From Castor canadensis (lineage: Eukaryota > Chordata > Mammalia > Rodentia > Castoridae): DNA of 64,000 nucleotides. This document shows positions 36,585-47,310 of the stretch, one piece after another (within the stretch, counting starts at the first letter, position 1; the number at the start of each line of letters is the position of its first letter). The position numbers and the translations under genes were made by a program. The stretch covers positions 122,911,308 through 122,975,307 of the forward strand of contig NC_133397.1 in NCBI RefSeq assembly GCF_047511655.1, written 5' to 3'. The notes under the pieces are model-generated. The model saw only the letters and a program-made list of their open reading frames with translations. It did not search any database and had not been told where the DNA came from.

Positions 36585-37560
36585 AAAATCGTATGTTCTC
36601 CCTCATATGTGGACATTAGATCAAGGGCAAACACAACAAGGGGATTGGACCATGAGCACATGATAAAAGCGAGAGCACACAAGGGAGGGGTGAGGATAGG
36701 TAAGACACATAAAAAACTAGCTAGCATTTGTTGCCCTTAAAGCAGAGAAACTAAAGCAGATACCTTAAAGCAACTGAGGCCAATAGGAAAAGGGGAACAG
36801 GTACTAGAGAAAAGGTTAGATCAAAAAGAATTAACCTAGAAGGTAACACCCACGCACAGGAAATCAATGTGAGTCAATGCCCTGTATAGCTATCCTTATC
36901 TCAACCAGCAAAAACCCTTGTTCCTTCCTATTATTGCTTATACTCTCTCTACAACAAAATTAGAAATAAGGGCAAAATAGTTTCTGCTGGGTATTGGGGG
37001 GGGAGAGGGAGGGGGCGGAGTGGGTGGTAAGGGAGGGGGTGGGGGCAGGGGGGAGAAATGAACCAAGCCTTGTATGCACATATGAATAATAAAAGAAAAA
37101 TGAAAAAAAAAAGAAATAACAAAATAAGACTCAACTGAAAAATTCTAGGTTCTGCTTACTAAAAATTCCAGAAAGATAGATAACACAGAAAAAGGGGGAA
37201 GGAAAATAACTATAGAAATAATTTCAGAAAATTTCACACTACATGAATCTCCAAAGAACCTCAATGCTGAAACATCAAGTTTTCACCAAGAACTACAACA
37301 AAAATCATAAGGCATGACTACAAAATGGCAGAATGCCAAAAAATTCTAAATTGCCCAGATTTTTGAAAAACACAAGATAAAACTCAAAATGGTCCAGAAT
37401 GTAGTACACTTCCCAATGGCTAAACAGGATCCTAGAAAAGCAATGCCTATAGATGTCTCACTTTCATTCCAGCAAAACTACTCCACACTGGCCAAATTAC
37501 TAATATCAATTAAATGTGAAAGTAAAATAAAGAAATTTTTGGTAATGTAAAAAAAAAAAA
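36585..37560 (+). mobile_element. Young L1 insertion with 3'-transduced sequence and TSD
   Basis: A 5'-truncated L1 3' end (36585-37112) starts near the end of ORF2 (gtatgttctccctcatatgtgg), has a G-rich tract at 37000-37055, an AATAAA (37088-37093) and an A-run. About 436 bp of other sequence follows, then a second AATAAA (37526-37531) and a 12-A tail (37549-37560). A perfect duplication gtgtattggttaa (36572-36584 and 37561-37573) encloses the whole unit, so both parts inserted together into the older L1. Confidence 0.85.
37113..37548 (+). other. Candidate 3'-transduced segment
   Basis: Non-L1-3'-UTR sequence co-inserted behind the young L1. Its last third (cactggccaaattactaatatcaattaaatgtg, aaagtaaaataaagaaattttt) resembles the region of an ancient L1M element that supplies the AATAAA used. 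The origin elsewhere in the genome is unknown. Confidence 0.65.
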
Positions 37561-37905
37561 GTGTATTGGTTAATCTCTATGTGTTTGTATGTTTCCTGTA
37601 GTTTCTCTTGCTATTCATTTCTAGTTTTATTCCATTATAAGCTTACAAAATACAAGAATTTATTTAATTTTTCATTTGTTACTACTTGCTCTTATGACTA
37701 AATGTTATATATTTTGGAGAAAGTTCCATAGACTGCTGAGAAGAATTTGTATTTCACAACTGTTGGATGGAATATTCCATAAATATTTGTTAAGTCCATT
37801 GGATCTGTGGTTTTTATTTCTGGATGACACATCTATTGATGACAGTGGTGTATGAAATATCCCATTATTATTATTGTATTTAAACCTATGTGAGATTTTG
37901 ATTTT

Positions 37906-38120
37906 TGTAGCGTAATCTTGTATCCTGCTAATTAGTTCCAGGAGATTTTTTTGGGTCAAATCTTTGGGATTTTTCTACATTAGAGAAAATCATGTCATTT
38001 GCAAACAAAGACAGTTTTAGTTCTTTATCCCAATCTGCATGCCTTTTATTTCCTTTCTTTCTTAGTTCAAATCATGCTTGTATTATGTTCACTTCCTTCC
38101 GAACATTAATCTAATTGGCA
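37906..38120 (-). mobile_element. Second L1 ORF2 fragment, antisense
   Basis: gtaatcttgtatcctgctaattag and aatcatgtcatttgcaaacaaagacag repeat the reverse-transcriptase region already seen near 35250, so this is a separate older L1 piece. Confidence 0.65.
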
Positions 38121-38670
38121 TGTCTTTGTGTTGCAGTTTTAGCTACTAACTGTGTACAGTTTCCTTCCATTTGATTTAATGTGTTTATAAAGCTATTCGT
38201 ACACTTTAGTTTCAGAGTTCCAACATCTGTGGTGAACCAGCTTCTCAGGGGATAAGAGATGTGTTAGGGAAAACTAACAATCTGAAATACTCACATTCCT
38301 GTGGAATATGATCAGTCCAAACCCAGCCTGGGGAGGTATCTGGGAGACAGATCCAGTTCTATGAAAAACATTTTACATTTTGTCTAGGTAAACAATCTCT
38401 TGTTTATTTATCCAAAATAGATAATTATGTGTACTTTAATGGATTATGCAGGTGAAAATCCTCAAACTATCTCTCCTTTAAAAACAACTGGAAAATGAGC
38501 TTTCACTTACATGATAAATTTCACCAAAACTTACATTCTTGTGAATGAAATGTCACATGTCCACAGTGATAATCAAAAACTAAACCTTTCTGTATTAGAG
38601 GACATGAGTGTTCTCAAATGAAGTAAGAGCTAGTGTAAGCAATTGCTTTACTTGTTCTAACTTAGGACTG
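38121..38670. other. Intergenic, nothing recognised
   Basis: AT-rich unique sequence without gene or clear repeat. Confidence 0.5.
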
Positions 38671-38830
38671 TGTGTGTGCTCACATGAGTGTGTACATGTG
38701 TGTCTGTGTGCATATGCATATGTGTGTCTGTGTGTGTATATGTGTGTGAGTGTGTATCTGTATGCATGTGTGTGCATATGTGTGTGAATGTGTATACATA
38801 TGCATATGTGTGTACGTGTGGGTGGGTGTG
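38671..38830. repeat. TG/TATG-rich compound microsatellite
   Basis: Alternating purine-pyrimidine tract made of TGTG, CATATG and GTGTGTC words over about 160 bp. Confidence 0.9.
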
Positions 38831-39689
38831 GCCACCTTACAACTTTCAGAATAAGGCTCTTCCTCCACACAGAGAATCTGACTTTCTGAGTTCTTCAACG
38901 CCACCAGCCAATGCATAACTGTTACATGCTGATGAAACGCGCATTACTCCTTCCTGAAGTGGAAAGACCAGTAGATAGCCTTTACTACCAAGGTGATATG
39001 CAAGAGGGAACTTGTGATAAACAGTGCAGTTGAAAAAACTGCATGCAATCATTGAGACGGCAGGGCTAGTCTTTAAATCAGGAAAAGGGAAACGAACCGT
39101 GATTCTTCCTCAAAGAGATGGATCCTGGGGAGTCCTACCACTCAAATAATCTACTCGCACATTTCAAAACAAAAGAGATGAGGAAATTACAAGCTGTCAC
39201 TTTTATCTGCAACTTCCCTCCAAGCAGAACCTGTACTTACACTGCTCCATTGGAAAGAAATCTGTGTGGAGAGGCTTCAGAGGGAAGACCAACCAGTGGA
39301 CACATGGCAGCTGGAGCTGCAAGGGTCACAGCTTCAAACAGGTGTGTGACCCTGGTCAAGTAACCCATGCCCTCAGTCTCCAAAGGTCACTGCTGGAAGA
39401 AAGGAGGTGAAAAGGAGAACAGAAAAGTATGATAATACATTTTCAAAATTCCAAATGCAACTGAAATTCCAATCTTAATGAAAAACAGTAACAGGCTCCA
39501 CTAAATACTCACAAAGGCCTGCTAAAAATATGTGAAGTTCATCTGGAGTTCAAATCTCAGAATTATTTTTATTTCCAGCTTCAGCCTATCAGAACTGTCA
39601 CAATGCCTGTAGTTGTTTTGCTGAGGAGACAGAATGCACAAAATGAAGCCAGGGTGAAAGAAACTTGACAAATCTTAATTGCTGCTTGA
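38831..39689. other. Intergenic, no gene recognised
   Basis: Unique sequence; short ORFs only. Confidence 0.5.
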
Positions 39690-39890
39690 TTCAAGATTCA
39701 GAGCACAGAATTTGGCATTGGCTGAATTTGAACTTGAGCTTTCTAGCTTCATGACAACCTCTCTGAGCTTCAGTTTCTTAACCTTTGTTTAGGAGGATTA
39801 AGTGATTTTAGGTATATATGTCACCGTCCCACTGTGAGGTACTGTCGGCTGCCTGGCACGGGACCAATTCAGTACTTGCTTTCTCCCTGC
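39690..39890 (+). mobile_element. MIR SINE
   Basis: tttgaacttgagctttctagcttcatgac, ctgagcttcagtttcttaacc and gctgcctggcacgg follow the MIR order. Confidence 0.65.
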
Positions 39891-40587
39891 TGAGTATTTA
39901 CTGCTTTGGATCATGTGTAAGTTTTCTCAATGGTCAAACTTAGGATGTGGTTGAAACATAGCTGCCTTGCACTGACCCACAGACACACAAACGATACGAT
40001 GTTGTCTTCAGAGAGAGGAGTTTAATTTGGAAGCTGAGTGTCTTTAAGACAGTTTTTAAAGCAATGTCACCTTGTCCTCTGAGACTGATAATGAACTTTA
40101 CCAATTTAAAACTTCAGTGACCTTTATTTCAGCTGGTTATACTCAAAAGCACTGCATGGCTACTTTGTTAAGCCTTGTCCCTCATCCAGAGGGAAGTCCA
40201 AAGATTTCTGCAAAATCTTGGGGGCTTATGTTCCCATGGCCACTCCTGGCTTCAAGACCATACTTCCGGTGCACATCCAAACTCGTTGTTTTCTTCTCAC
40301 CCTGCCCCCAGCAAAACTCAACCCTAAAATTTCTATCACCACATACAGACAGTCTTTGAAAAGAAAAAAGAAAAGCTCATGCAAACCACTGAGTGTGTGG
40401 CGCACTTTACAAAAGATTTAAAGATACAGGTATTTTACACCAATAACAAAAGCAGTGGAATATACGATGCTAAGCATCCTAAGCTTAAAAACATCCATCT
40501 GCTTCCCTTGCTCCCAAAGGTCCAGGCTTCCTCCTATAGACCACACCTTCTTTCTCTTGTCCCCTCCTACATGAAGAATTTAACTCA
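39891..40587. other. Intergenic, no gene recognised
   Basis: Unique sequence; no supported gene. Confidence 0.5.
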
Positions 40588-40800
40588 CAGCCAGGTACCG
40601 GTGGCCTCTAATCCTAGGTACGCAGAGATCAGGATGATCACGGTTTGAAGCCAGTCCAACCAATTAGTTTAAGAGACCCTCTCTCGAAAATATCCAACAC
40701 GAAACAGAGCTGGCAGAGTAGCTCAAGTGGTAGAGCACCTGCCTAGCAAGGGTAAGACCCTGAGTTTGAACCCCAGTACCAACCAAAAATAATAAGAATA
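40588..40800 (+). mobile_element. Composite SINE
   Basis: Alu-like unit (cagccaggtaccggtggcctctaatcc) followed by an ID-like unit (gtagctcaagtggtagagcacctgcctagcaag, gtttgaaccccagtacc) and an AATA-rich tail. Confidence 0.9.
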
Positions 40801-41089
40801 ATAATTTACCTTATTTGCAGTGGGATTTCTCTCCCTCCTCCCTACCTGGCCCTGGGCCCTCTTTGGTATCTCCAGAGACATACTCGCGTGCTCTGCTCAG
40901 CAGACAGCCTGACAACTTGGAGTCTCAGAAGCTAGCAGAGGCTGTAAGATACTATTATTTCTCATTTTGTTGCCCATTTGTGAAAGTCTCTGCAAATAAG
41001 AGGAAGCAGCAGTATAGAAATTTATTTTCCTGCTTATATACAATATTCTTCCTCAAACTCCTAGGACAGAACTGATGATTTAAGAGTTT

Positions 41090-41965
41090 TGCATTAAAAT
41101 ACTTTAAAAAGCAGTTTTAGGTTTATTGAAAACTTGGTGAGATGTTACATATCCCCTGACCTTCACCCTACAGTGCACTTTGCACTAGTGTGGTAAATAT
41201 GCTTGAATCGATGAATCAATATTGATACATCATCATTAACAAAGGTCTGTGGACTTTTACAAAGTTCGTTTACATTAGGTGTCACTCAGTTTTGTATGCT
41301 GTGGGTTTGGACAAGTGTCTAATGGCACCTGTGCATCTTACCGTACAGAATACTGCTATGCTCGTCAAAAAGCCATGTGTTTCATCACGCGCGCATTCCA
41401 AACCTTGGCAAACATCGATCTTTTTACTGGCTCTATAGTTTTGCCTTTTTCGTAGTATGTAGCCTTTCAGATTGGCTTTTTTCACTTAGCAATATGCTTT
41501 TACAGGTCTTCTATATCTTTCCCTGCCTCAATAGCTCATTTCATTTTAATACTGCATAATATTCCATTGTCTTGATATACACAGTTTATTGATCGACTGA
41601 AGGATATCTTGGTTGCATCCAGTTTGAAGCAACTAGGAATATAATTCATGTACAGAAAGAGTCACACATAGATTTATGTGTAGACATAGGTTTTTAAATC
41701 ATTTGGGTAAATAGGGCTGGGGGCATGACTCAAGTGGTAGAGTACCTGTGTGAGGCTCTGAGTTCAAACCTTAGTGCTGCCCCCCCCCAAAAATGGAATT
41801 GAGGAAATAGACGCCAAAAGAGCACCATTTTTGGATTGTTGAGTTTTGTAAGAAGCCATCAAATTGTCTTCTGATGGCTGTACAATGCTGCACTCCACCA
41901 GCGATGAGTGAGTCTTCTGTTGCTCAATAGCCTTGCCATTGCTTGGATTCTGACATTTTAATAGA
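41090..41965 (-). mobile_element. Old L1 (L1M-type) 3' part, antisense
   Basis: aggtttattgaaaacttgg, atcaatattgatacatcatcattaac, gcctttcagattggcttttttcacttagc and aagaagccatcaaattgtcttc are reversed L1 3'-UTR/ORF2 words. A SINE at 41714-41792 splits it. Confidence 0.75.
41714..41792 (+). mobile_element. ID-like SINE, inside the L1
   Basis: gggctgggggcatgactcaagtggtagagtacc with gagttcaaaccttag; it ends in a run of C followed by A instead of a long A-tail. Confidence 0.85.
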
Positions 41966-41974
41966 TGCACATTA

Positions 41975-42056
41975 CCTAGAGGCTTGGCTCACATGGTAGA
42001 GTGCTTGCCTACCAAGTGCAAAGCCCTGAGTTCAAACCCTACTACCTCCAAAAAAA
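41975..42056 (+). mobile_element. ID-like SINE
   Basis: ggctcacatggtagagtgcttgcctaccaag and gagttcaaaccctactacc with a short A-tail. Confidence 0.85.
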
Positions 42057-43109
42057 GTATGTGGGTGTGGGTGTTGTCAATTTAAGTTTAAAATAAACTT
42101 TGTTCACCTGGATCTGTTTAAAAGGACTTCGTGGCAATGAGAGCAGTGTTTATTCTTGACTAAAAAAAGGACTTGAAATTAAAGTGAGAGCCATGTTTTT
42201 CCATGTAATAAAAAGTCCTATATTTTACTACATGAAATTTGTACTTAAACAGATGTTGCCACATTGCTGTGAGCATGATTAGAGTTAATCAGGTAGATAA
42301 TTATTTCCTTGAAAAAACTTTCCATCAAAGTAATCCAAAGTGAGATTTTACAAATTTAACCAGTCTCAAATAAAAATGCTCAAAAGCAATCACCAAAATT
42401 CCAGTTGCAACTAGAAAGCTTTGGCCTTTCTGATAAGGTTTCCATGTTCAGAAACACAGGAGGAATATTAGCAAATCTTAACAAATCTAACTCTTGTCTA
42501 CTTCTTTTCCAAAGGCAGTTTGTTACCATACTGCCTCCAAAGTGAGAGCTGCTGTGGACACCAGTGGAAGGGAGACGTCTTCTATGGCTTGCCCTGTTTA
42601 ACACAATCTCACTGGTTTGTTTATCTGTCCCCTTGCAATGCCGTTGCACAGTCCCTTGAGGTCACAAATTGTGCCCCACGAGAAACATGGTGGCAGCACA
42701 ATGGTGGGTCTTCTCACTTTTGTTTTCTTTTTGAAAAAAACATAAAAATAAGAAAAAGAATGGGGAGGGCTACACACTATTTTTCAGTGAAATTAGGAGA
42801 CCAAAAAAGCTGCAAACTCCAAACTGTTTATAAGTCATGTATGAGAAACTGCTGTGAGGGAGGACAGGGACAACCTGAAGAATGCCTAGTAATAGCAGAA
42901 CCAAGAAATCATCCCCCAATCTGCCCTGTAGAAAGTCCTAAAAGAGTTGTGATTGAGTATAAGTTGGAAGAGACCAAAGATAAGGCTTGTAAAGTGCCTG
43001 CAAACAGCAACAGAAGGTGATTTTGAAAACACCCATAAAATATACCTGCTAAAAGTGAGTACATCACCTGGGTACACAGAGGTTCTTCTCTGGTAAGAGT
43101 GGACTATAA
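42057..43109. other. Intergenic; contains a 166-codon ORF of unknown status
   Basis: Unique sequence with no recognised repeat. The plus-strand ORF 42520-43020 is not simple-sequence, is Cys-rich and has a mixed composition, but shows no domain, signal peptide or family motif that I recognise and no CpG or promoter context. It is most likely a chance ORF. Confidence 0.4.
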
Positions 43110-43117
43110 AAAATGAG

Positions 43118-43249
43118 GAAGAGCTGAGCAAGGTGATTTTCATCTGTAACCCCAACTACTCTGAGATAGATATTGGTAATTAGTAGAGTGCTAGCATATC
43201 AAGTGCAAAGCCCTGAGTTCAAACCCCAGTACCACCAAAAAAAAAAAAA
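43118..43249 (+). mobile_element. SINE remnant with ID-like 3' end
   Basis: Short Alu-like start (ctgagcaaggtgattttcatctgtaacc) joined to tagtagagtgctagcatatcaag and gagttcaaaccccagtaccacc, then A14. Confidence 0.8.
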
Positions 43250-43278
43250 AGTGTGTGTGTGTGTGTGTGTGTGTGTGG
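43249..43278. repeat. (GT)n microsatellite at a SINE tail
   Basis: Fourteen or so GT units directly after the A-run of the preceding SINE, a common site for microsatellite birth. Confidence 0.9.
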
Positions 43279-43284
43279 TCAATC

Positions 43285-43556
43285 TCCCTGGTTAGAGATT
43301 GGCCCAGGGAAACAGTGAGACCCCTTCTCAACCAATAAACTAAGCATGATGGCATACATCTGTCATCTCAGCTCTTTGGGAGTTATAAATAGAAGGATCA
43401 AAGTCCAGGCCAGCTGGGCAAAAATACAAGACTCTATTGGAAAAATAATTAAAGCAAAAAGAGCTAGGGGTATGGCTCAAGTGGTAGAGCACCTGCCTAG
43501 CAAGTTCGAGGCCCTGAATTCAAGCCCCAGTAACTCAAAAATTAATAAATAAAATT
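43285..43556 (+). mobile_element. Composite SINE
   Basis: Partial first unit (agattggcccagggaaacagtgagacccc), second Alu-like unit (gcatgatggcatacatctgtcatctcagc), then ID-like unit (tatggctcaagtggtagagcacctgcctagc). Confidence 0.85.
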
Positions 43557-43979
43557 AGGGAAGCCCAGGACTGAGGGGAGAAGCCCTCCTGAGCTAGGTT
43601 CAAACCTGGGAAGAAAATGAGGCATGGCCCTATGGAGGGCCTCTGTTGGAACATTCTGCCTCTGTTGTAGTAAGAAAAGTGGAATCCTTGCAGTATAGCT
43701 GGAAAGGCACGCTAACACTTACTCCCATCCACTGGAATCTCCAGAAACAGTTCAAGTAAGATGAATTCATTAAAATGTAAGAGAAAAAAAAATAAAGAAA
43801 AGGAATATGCTTACCAAGAAAGCCACTGAGAAAATCTCAGTACAACATTCCCACAGAAAATTAAAACTCTCTTGGAACGTGTTACCACAGAGCATGTAAA
43901 AATTGTAACCTGCCATTGCAAGGTCAATATTTAAAACTTTATAAAGCAGTTACAAGTTTGAGGATAGACCACAAAGCAA
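43557..43979. other. Intergenic, nothing recognised
   Basis: Unique sequence, A-rich towards its end. Confidence 0.5.
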
Positions 43980-44455
43980 AAATACAAGAACTCAGGGGAA
44001 ATATGACCGAACAGCACAAAAATGAAAAAACAGAAATTGTCAAGACTGAAGAATGAAATAGAAAGGGGGAGGGAAAAGGCCATTCAGAAATTAAAAAAAT
44101 AAAACACAAGAAGCAAAACAAGAGCCACAGACAGTAGAAATTTTTTAAAAGCACACAGGACAAAACAGAAATAAAAAGGTAAATGATACTGGTTAAAAAA
44201 AAAATTGTAAAAGACAAGCAAAGAGATCCACTCTGCTTACAATTGGACTCTCCAGAGAAGAGAAAACTCAAATGGTGAAACAAACGTTTTAAGGTACAAT
44301 TTGAGAAAACTTTGCCTAAAGTAAAGGAAAACTTGAATTCCTATGTTGAAAGGGCATATCGTGTATTGGTTCCAGGATCGTCAGCAGCACTAAGATATCC
44401 TCATAAAATTATTACACCTAAAAGAAAAGGGATTCTTTGGGGTTTCAGACAAAAG
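43980..44455 (+). mobile_element. Probable ancient L1M fragment
   Basis: gagaaaactttgcctaaagtaaagg, ttgaaagggcatatcgtg and cctcataaaattattacacc resemble the 3' part of old L1M elements. Diverged, so moderate confidence. Confidence 0.45.
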
Positions 44456-44560
44456 AGGAGAAAAGGCAAGGAAAGAAAGCAAGAAAGGGAAGAAGGGAGG
44501 GAAGGAGGAGGGAAGGAAAGAAGGAAAGGAGGGAGAGAGGAAGGAAGGAATCTAAATTAT
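44456..44560. repeat. GGAA/GAAA polypurine microsatellite
   Basis: Purine-only tract with GGAAGGAA, GGGAGGGA and GAAAGAAA words. Confidence 0.9.
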
Positions 44561-44869
44561 CTGAAAGAAGTAGGGGAAGACAGTGAAATTGTAGCATTTG
44601 CTTCAAAGCTTATTTAATCAAAGAAAATATTATATCTGCAAATTCCTTAGGCCGAAAAGTTTATTAACTTGAGAAGATACCCAACATTTTTCATCTAACC
44701 AACTAACGTCTTACGAGAGCTTCTTCTGCCCCGCACCTACAAACACTTTGCTGGAATTCTCTCAACCCTGTTGCCTTTGCCTAACTAAAGGCAGGTTCAC
44801 AATGTGTCATATTGGTTTCCCACTTATGATTGGACTGGATTTACAATTACTACTGTAACCCAATTACCA

Positions 44870-45140
44870 AAATTTGTCATCAACTAATCTAGAGTTGGTA
44901 ATCTATGCTGATGGCTTCCATGCTAAAAATTCCAGAAGAAAGAAACCAACTGGCTATGTTATTACAACCCAACATGAATTATTAGAATATTTCCTCAATT
45001 TTCAGCCTAACCTGTGGGCTCACTTGTCCTCACTTGCACTTGAAAATTAGCCAAAAATTAACTACAGATGTACAAACTGATAGCAAATATGCTTTGAGGA
45101 TAGTCTGTGAATTTGGACTTGTTGCCTTCTAAAAATGGTA
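44870..45140 (+). pseudogene. Endogenous retrovirus (class I-like) pol fragment, RNase H region
   Basis: A degenerate reading frame contains an RNase H start with a Tyr-Ala-Asp-Gly motif (near 44905), then Gly-Tyr-Val-Ile-Thr-Thr, and a later Thr-Asp-Ser-Lys-Tyr-Ala-type motif near 45080. This order is typical of gammaretrovirus-like pol. Stops and frameshifts interrupt it, and no gag, env or LTR was seen adjacent. Old and non-functional. Confidence 0.6.
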
Positions 45141-46554
45141 TAAGATAATCACTTTTAACCCTGACACATGGTTGAAAGCACTATTGTAATAACTAATCTT
45201 TGTAAAGGTTAAATGACATCTTTGCTTTAGAAGCTGTCTGTAATGACGCGAATCTGAGCTCATTTTTTTGTTTGAGGTATCCTGAATCACAATCTGTATT
45301 TTCTTTTATTGTACAATATAAATTTTAAATTTCCTGAACTTGATCTAGTTTTATTTTTAACACTTAAGAAGGCGTTTCTGGTAGTTTAAACTAATTTAAT
45401 TCACACTTTTGTACCTTTTCATAACACCTTACGCTTTTGCCTGTTGTCACTTACCCCAAGTGGAATAAGAGAACAATGTGTGTAATTGTTTTACATTTTC
45501 CTCCCCTACTATGTTCCCTAAGGCAATGATGACAAGTGTATAGTTTCCACAGCAGCATGGTAGGCTCGCAATAAATGAATAGAACCAAAAATACAATCAT
45601 ATGCCTCCTCTTGTGTGTGGAAAAAGTCTAATGGAGACATCATTAGAATGTGTTCCCCTTGCAGAAAACACCAAAACCAGCTGCCTCTGACTCTTGACTG
45701 CAGGCCTTGTGAGGTGGCCTCCTTTGCAGATGAGGTCCAGACCTGCTACTAACAACCCACGTGCAGAGGCATCAAGACAGGATATATTTTTAGCGATAGC
45801 AAATGACTACTCATTTGTGCTTTCCGAATTCCATCTCTGTAAATGAATTCTCCTGCTTTTACATGTTTGAGAGTAAAGTCAGATTGATTTTTTTTATGAA
45901 AAGCATTTCTCTTTTTAATCTGCACCCCAACTCAGAGGTTCAAAGAGCCTTCATTGTTGATTTCCTGAGAACAGACAACCATCTATACTTTTACAATGAC
46001 ACTGAAGACTCAAATGTGTATAGGGGAAACTCAGTTCAAAAGAACTAAACATGACCTCAGTCAGGGACATGATGGTCTGTAACCATACAGTTGGCTAATA
46101 CAAAACCAATCTCTCCTAATTATAAAAACTTAATTACTTCACTTGTAAACGTGTTCCTTTGGGATAAAAATGAGACACAGGGTCTCGAAAAACAATACAA
46201 CCATAATGTCCCAAAGATGGGGAGAGGTTCAAAGACAAGTTAGATGACTTCCTGATTTGACAAGCTGTGTCAACAAAGTTGTCAGCAATGAAGCATCAGT
46301 GCAGATGACATGGGGTAGAGATGGGGACTGGAAAGATGATAGAGGTCCTGTCATCATCACCCTCAGGCACAGGTACACTGGGGTTCAGGGAGGGGACAGG
46401 TAGCTTTTTGAGCATATTTGAAGTGTAATTTTATATTTCTTAAATATTATTTTGCAATACAAACACTAAAAATTAAAACCTGGTATTCATTTATTGATTA
46501 ATGACAGGGAGAAAAAAATTTCAGGATGACAAAAGAGGACTAAGTTTCATTGTT
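45141..46554. other. Intergenic, no gene recognised
   Basis: AT-rich unique sequence; the first part may be further eroded retroviral DNA. No gene signal. Confidence 0.5.
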
Positions 46555-47021
46555 TTACTGTTGTTTGTGGAACAAGGGATTAATGAACCCAGGACCTCAC
46601 GCCTAGGCAAGCACTCTACCACTTGAGGTACACCCTTATCCTTTTTTTATTTTGAGTTTGTTTTTCAGAAAGGGTGCACTAATTTTTCCCTGGACAGCCT
46701 CCGACTTCAATCCTCCTATCTTCATCTCCCAAATAGCTGGGAGCGGATGTGAGGGCGATCTGGCTGCGACATCTGTCACCCCATTGATCGCCAGGGTTGA
46801 TTTGGCTGATCTGGCTGGCTAGGCGGGTGTCCCCTTCCTCCCTCACCGCTCCATGTGCGTCCCTCCCGAAGCTGCGCACTGGGTGGAAGAGGACGACCAT
46901 CCCCAGTAGAGGAGGACCGTTCTTCAGTCAAGGGTATACGGGTAACTGCGCTCCCCTGCTAGAACCTCCAAACAAACTCTCAAGGTCCAAATAGCTGGGA
47001 GCAAAAGCCACTACACTTAGG
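46555..47021 (-). mobile_element. Composite SINE, antisense, split by a 7SK copy
   Basis: Left part (aacccaggacctcacgcctaggcaagcactctaccacttgagg, cttcatctcccaaatagctggg) and right remainder (gctgggagcaaaagccactacac) form one reversed SINE, separated by the 7SK insertion. Confidence 0.85.
46745..46986 (+). pseudogene. 7SK RNA retropseudogene, 3'-truncated and tailless
   Basis: The 242 bp match the 5' three-quarters of 7SK snRNA (RN7SK, normally about 331 nt), starting exactly at its 5' end (ggatgtgagggcgatctgg). It keeps cgctccatgtgcgtccctcc and gctagaacctcc, with several substitutions. It ends at about nt 243 with no poly(A). A perfect 16-nt duplication ccaaatagctgggagc (46729-46744 and 46987-47002) flanks it. 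7SK function needs external promoter elements and the 3' hairpin, both absent, so it is presumably inert. Confidence 0.95.
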
Positions 47022-47310
47022 GAAGAGACCTAAGACTCCTTTTATGGTTTGTCAAGGAAAGGATAGGACAGTCATAAAAATGGCCATAAAGGAGGATAAG
47101 TAGAGTAGTAAGACTGGATACTTCTCTCCTCTTTTTCCTTCTTTAACTTTTTTCTTTATAGTCAAATGCCAACAAGCAGAGTCTTGGTTCAATGTCTGTG
47201 GTAGCAGAACAATTATTCCCTGAAAAACCATCATCACATTCCAATCTGAGAATCTGTGAATGTCTAACTTTACTTGACACAAAGAACCTTGTGTTAAGAT
47301 TAAACATTTT

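Larger units (their letters stand above)
33153..37905 (-). mobile_element. Old L1 LINE, antisense, host of nested insertions
   Basis: Starts at the low-coordinate end with a T-run (33153-33165, the reversed poly(A)), then reversed 3' UTR and ORF2. After removing the SINE (34186-34310) and the younger L1 (36585-37560), roughly 3.6 kb of ordered L1 remains. Its break near 37905 jumps to another L1 fragment. Confidence 0.85.

Noticed and set aside
46745..46986. A functional 7SK snRNA gene
   Set aside because: It lacks the 3' quarter, carries substitutions, has TSDs, and sits inside a SINE without the external Pol III promoter elements 7SK needs.
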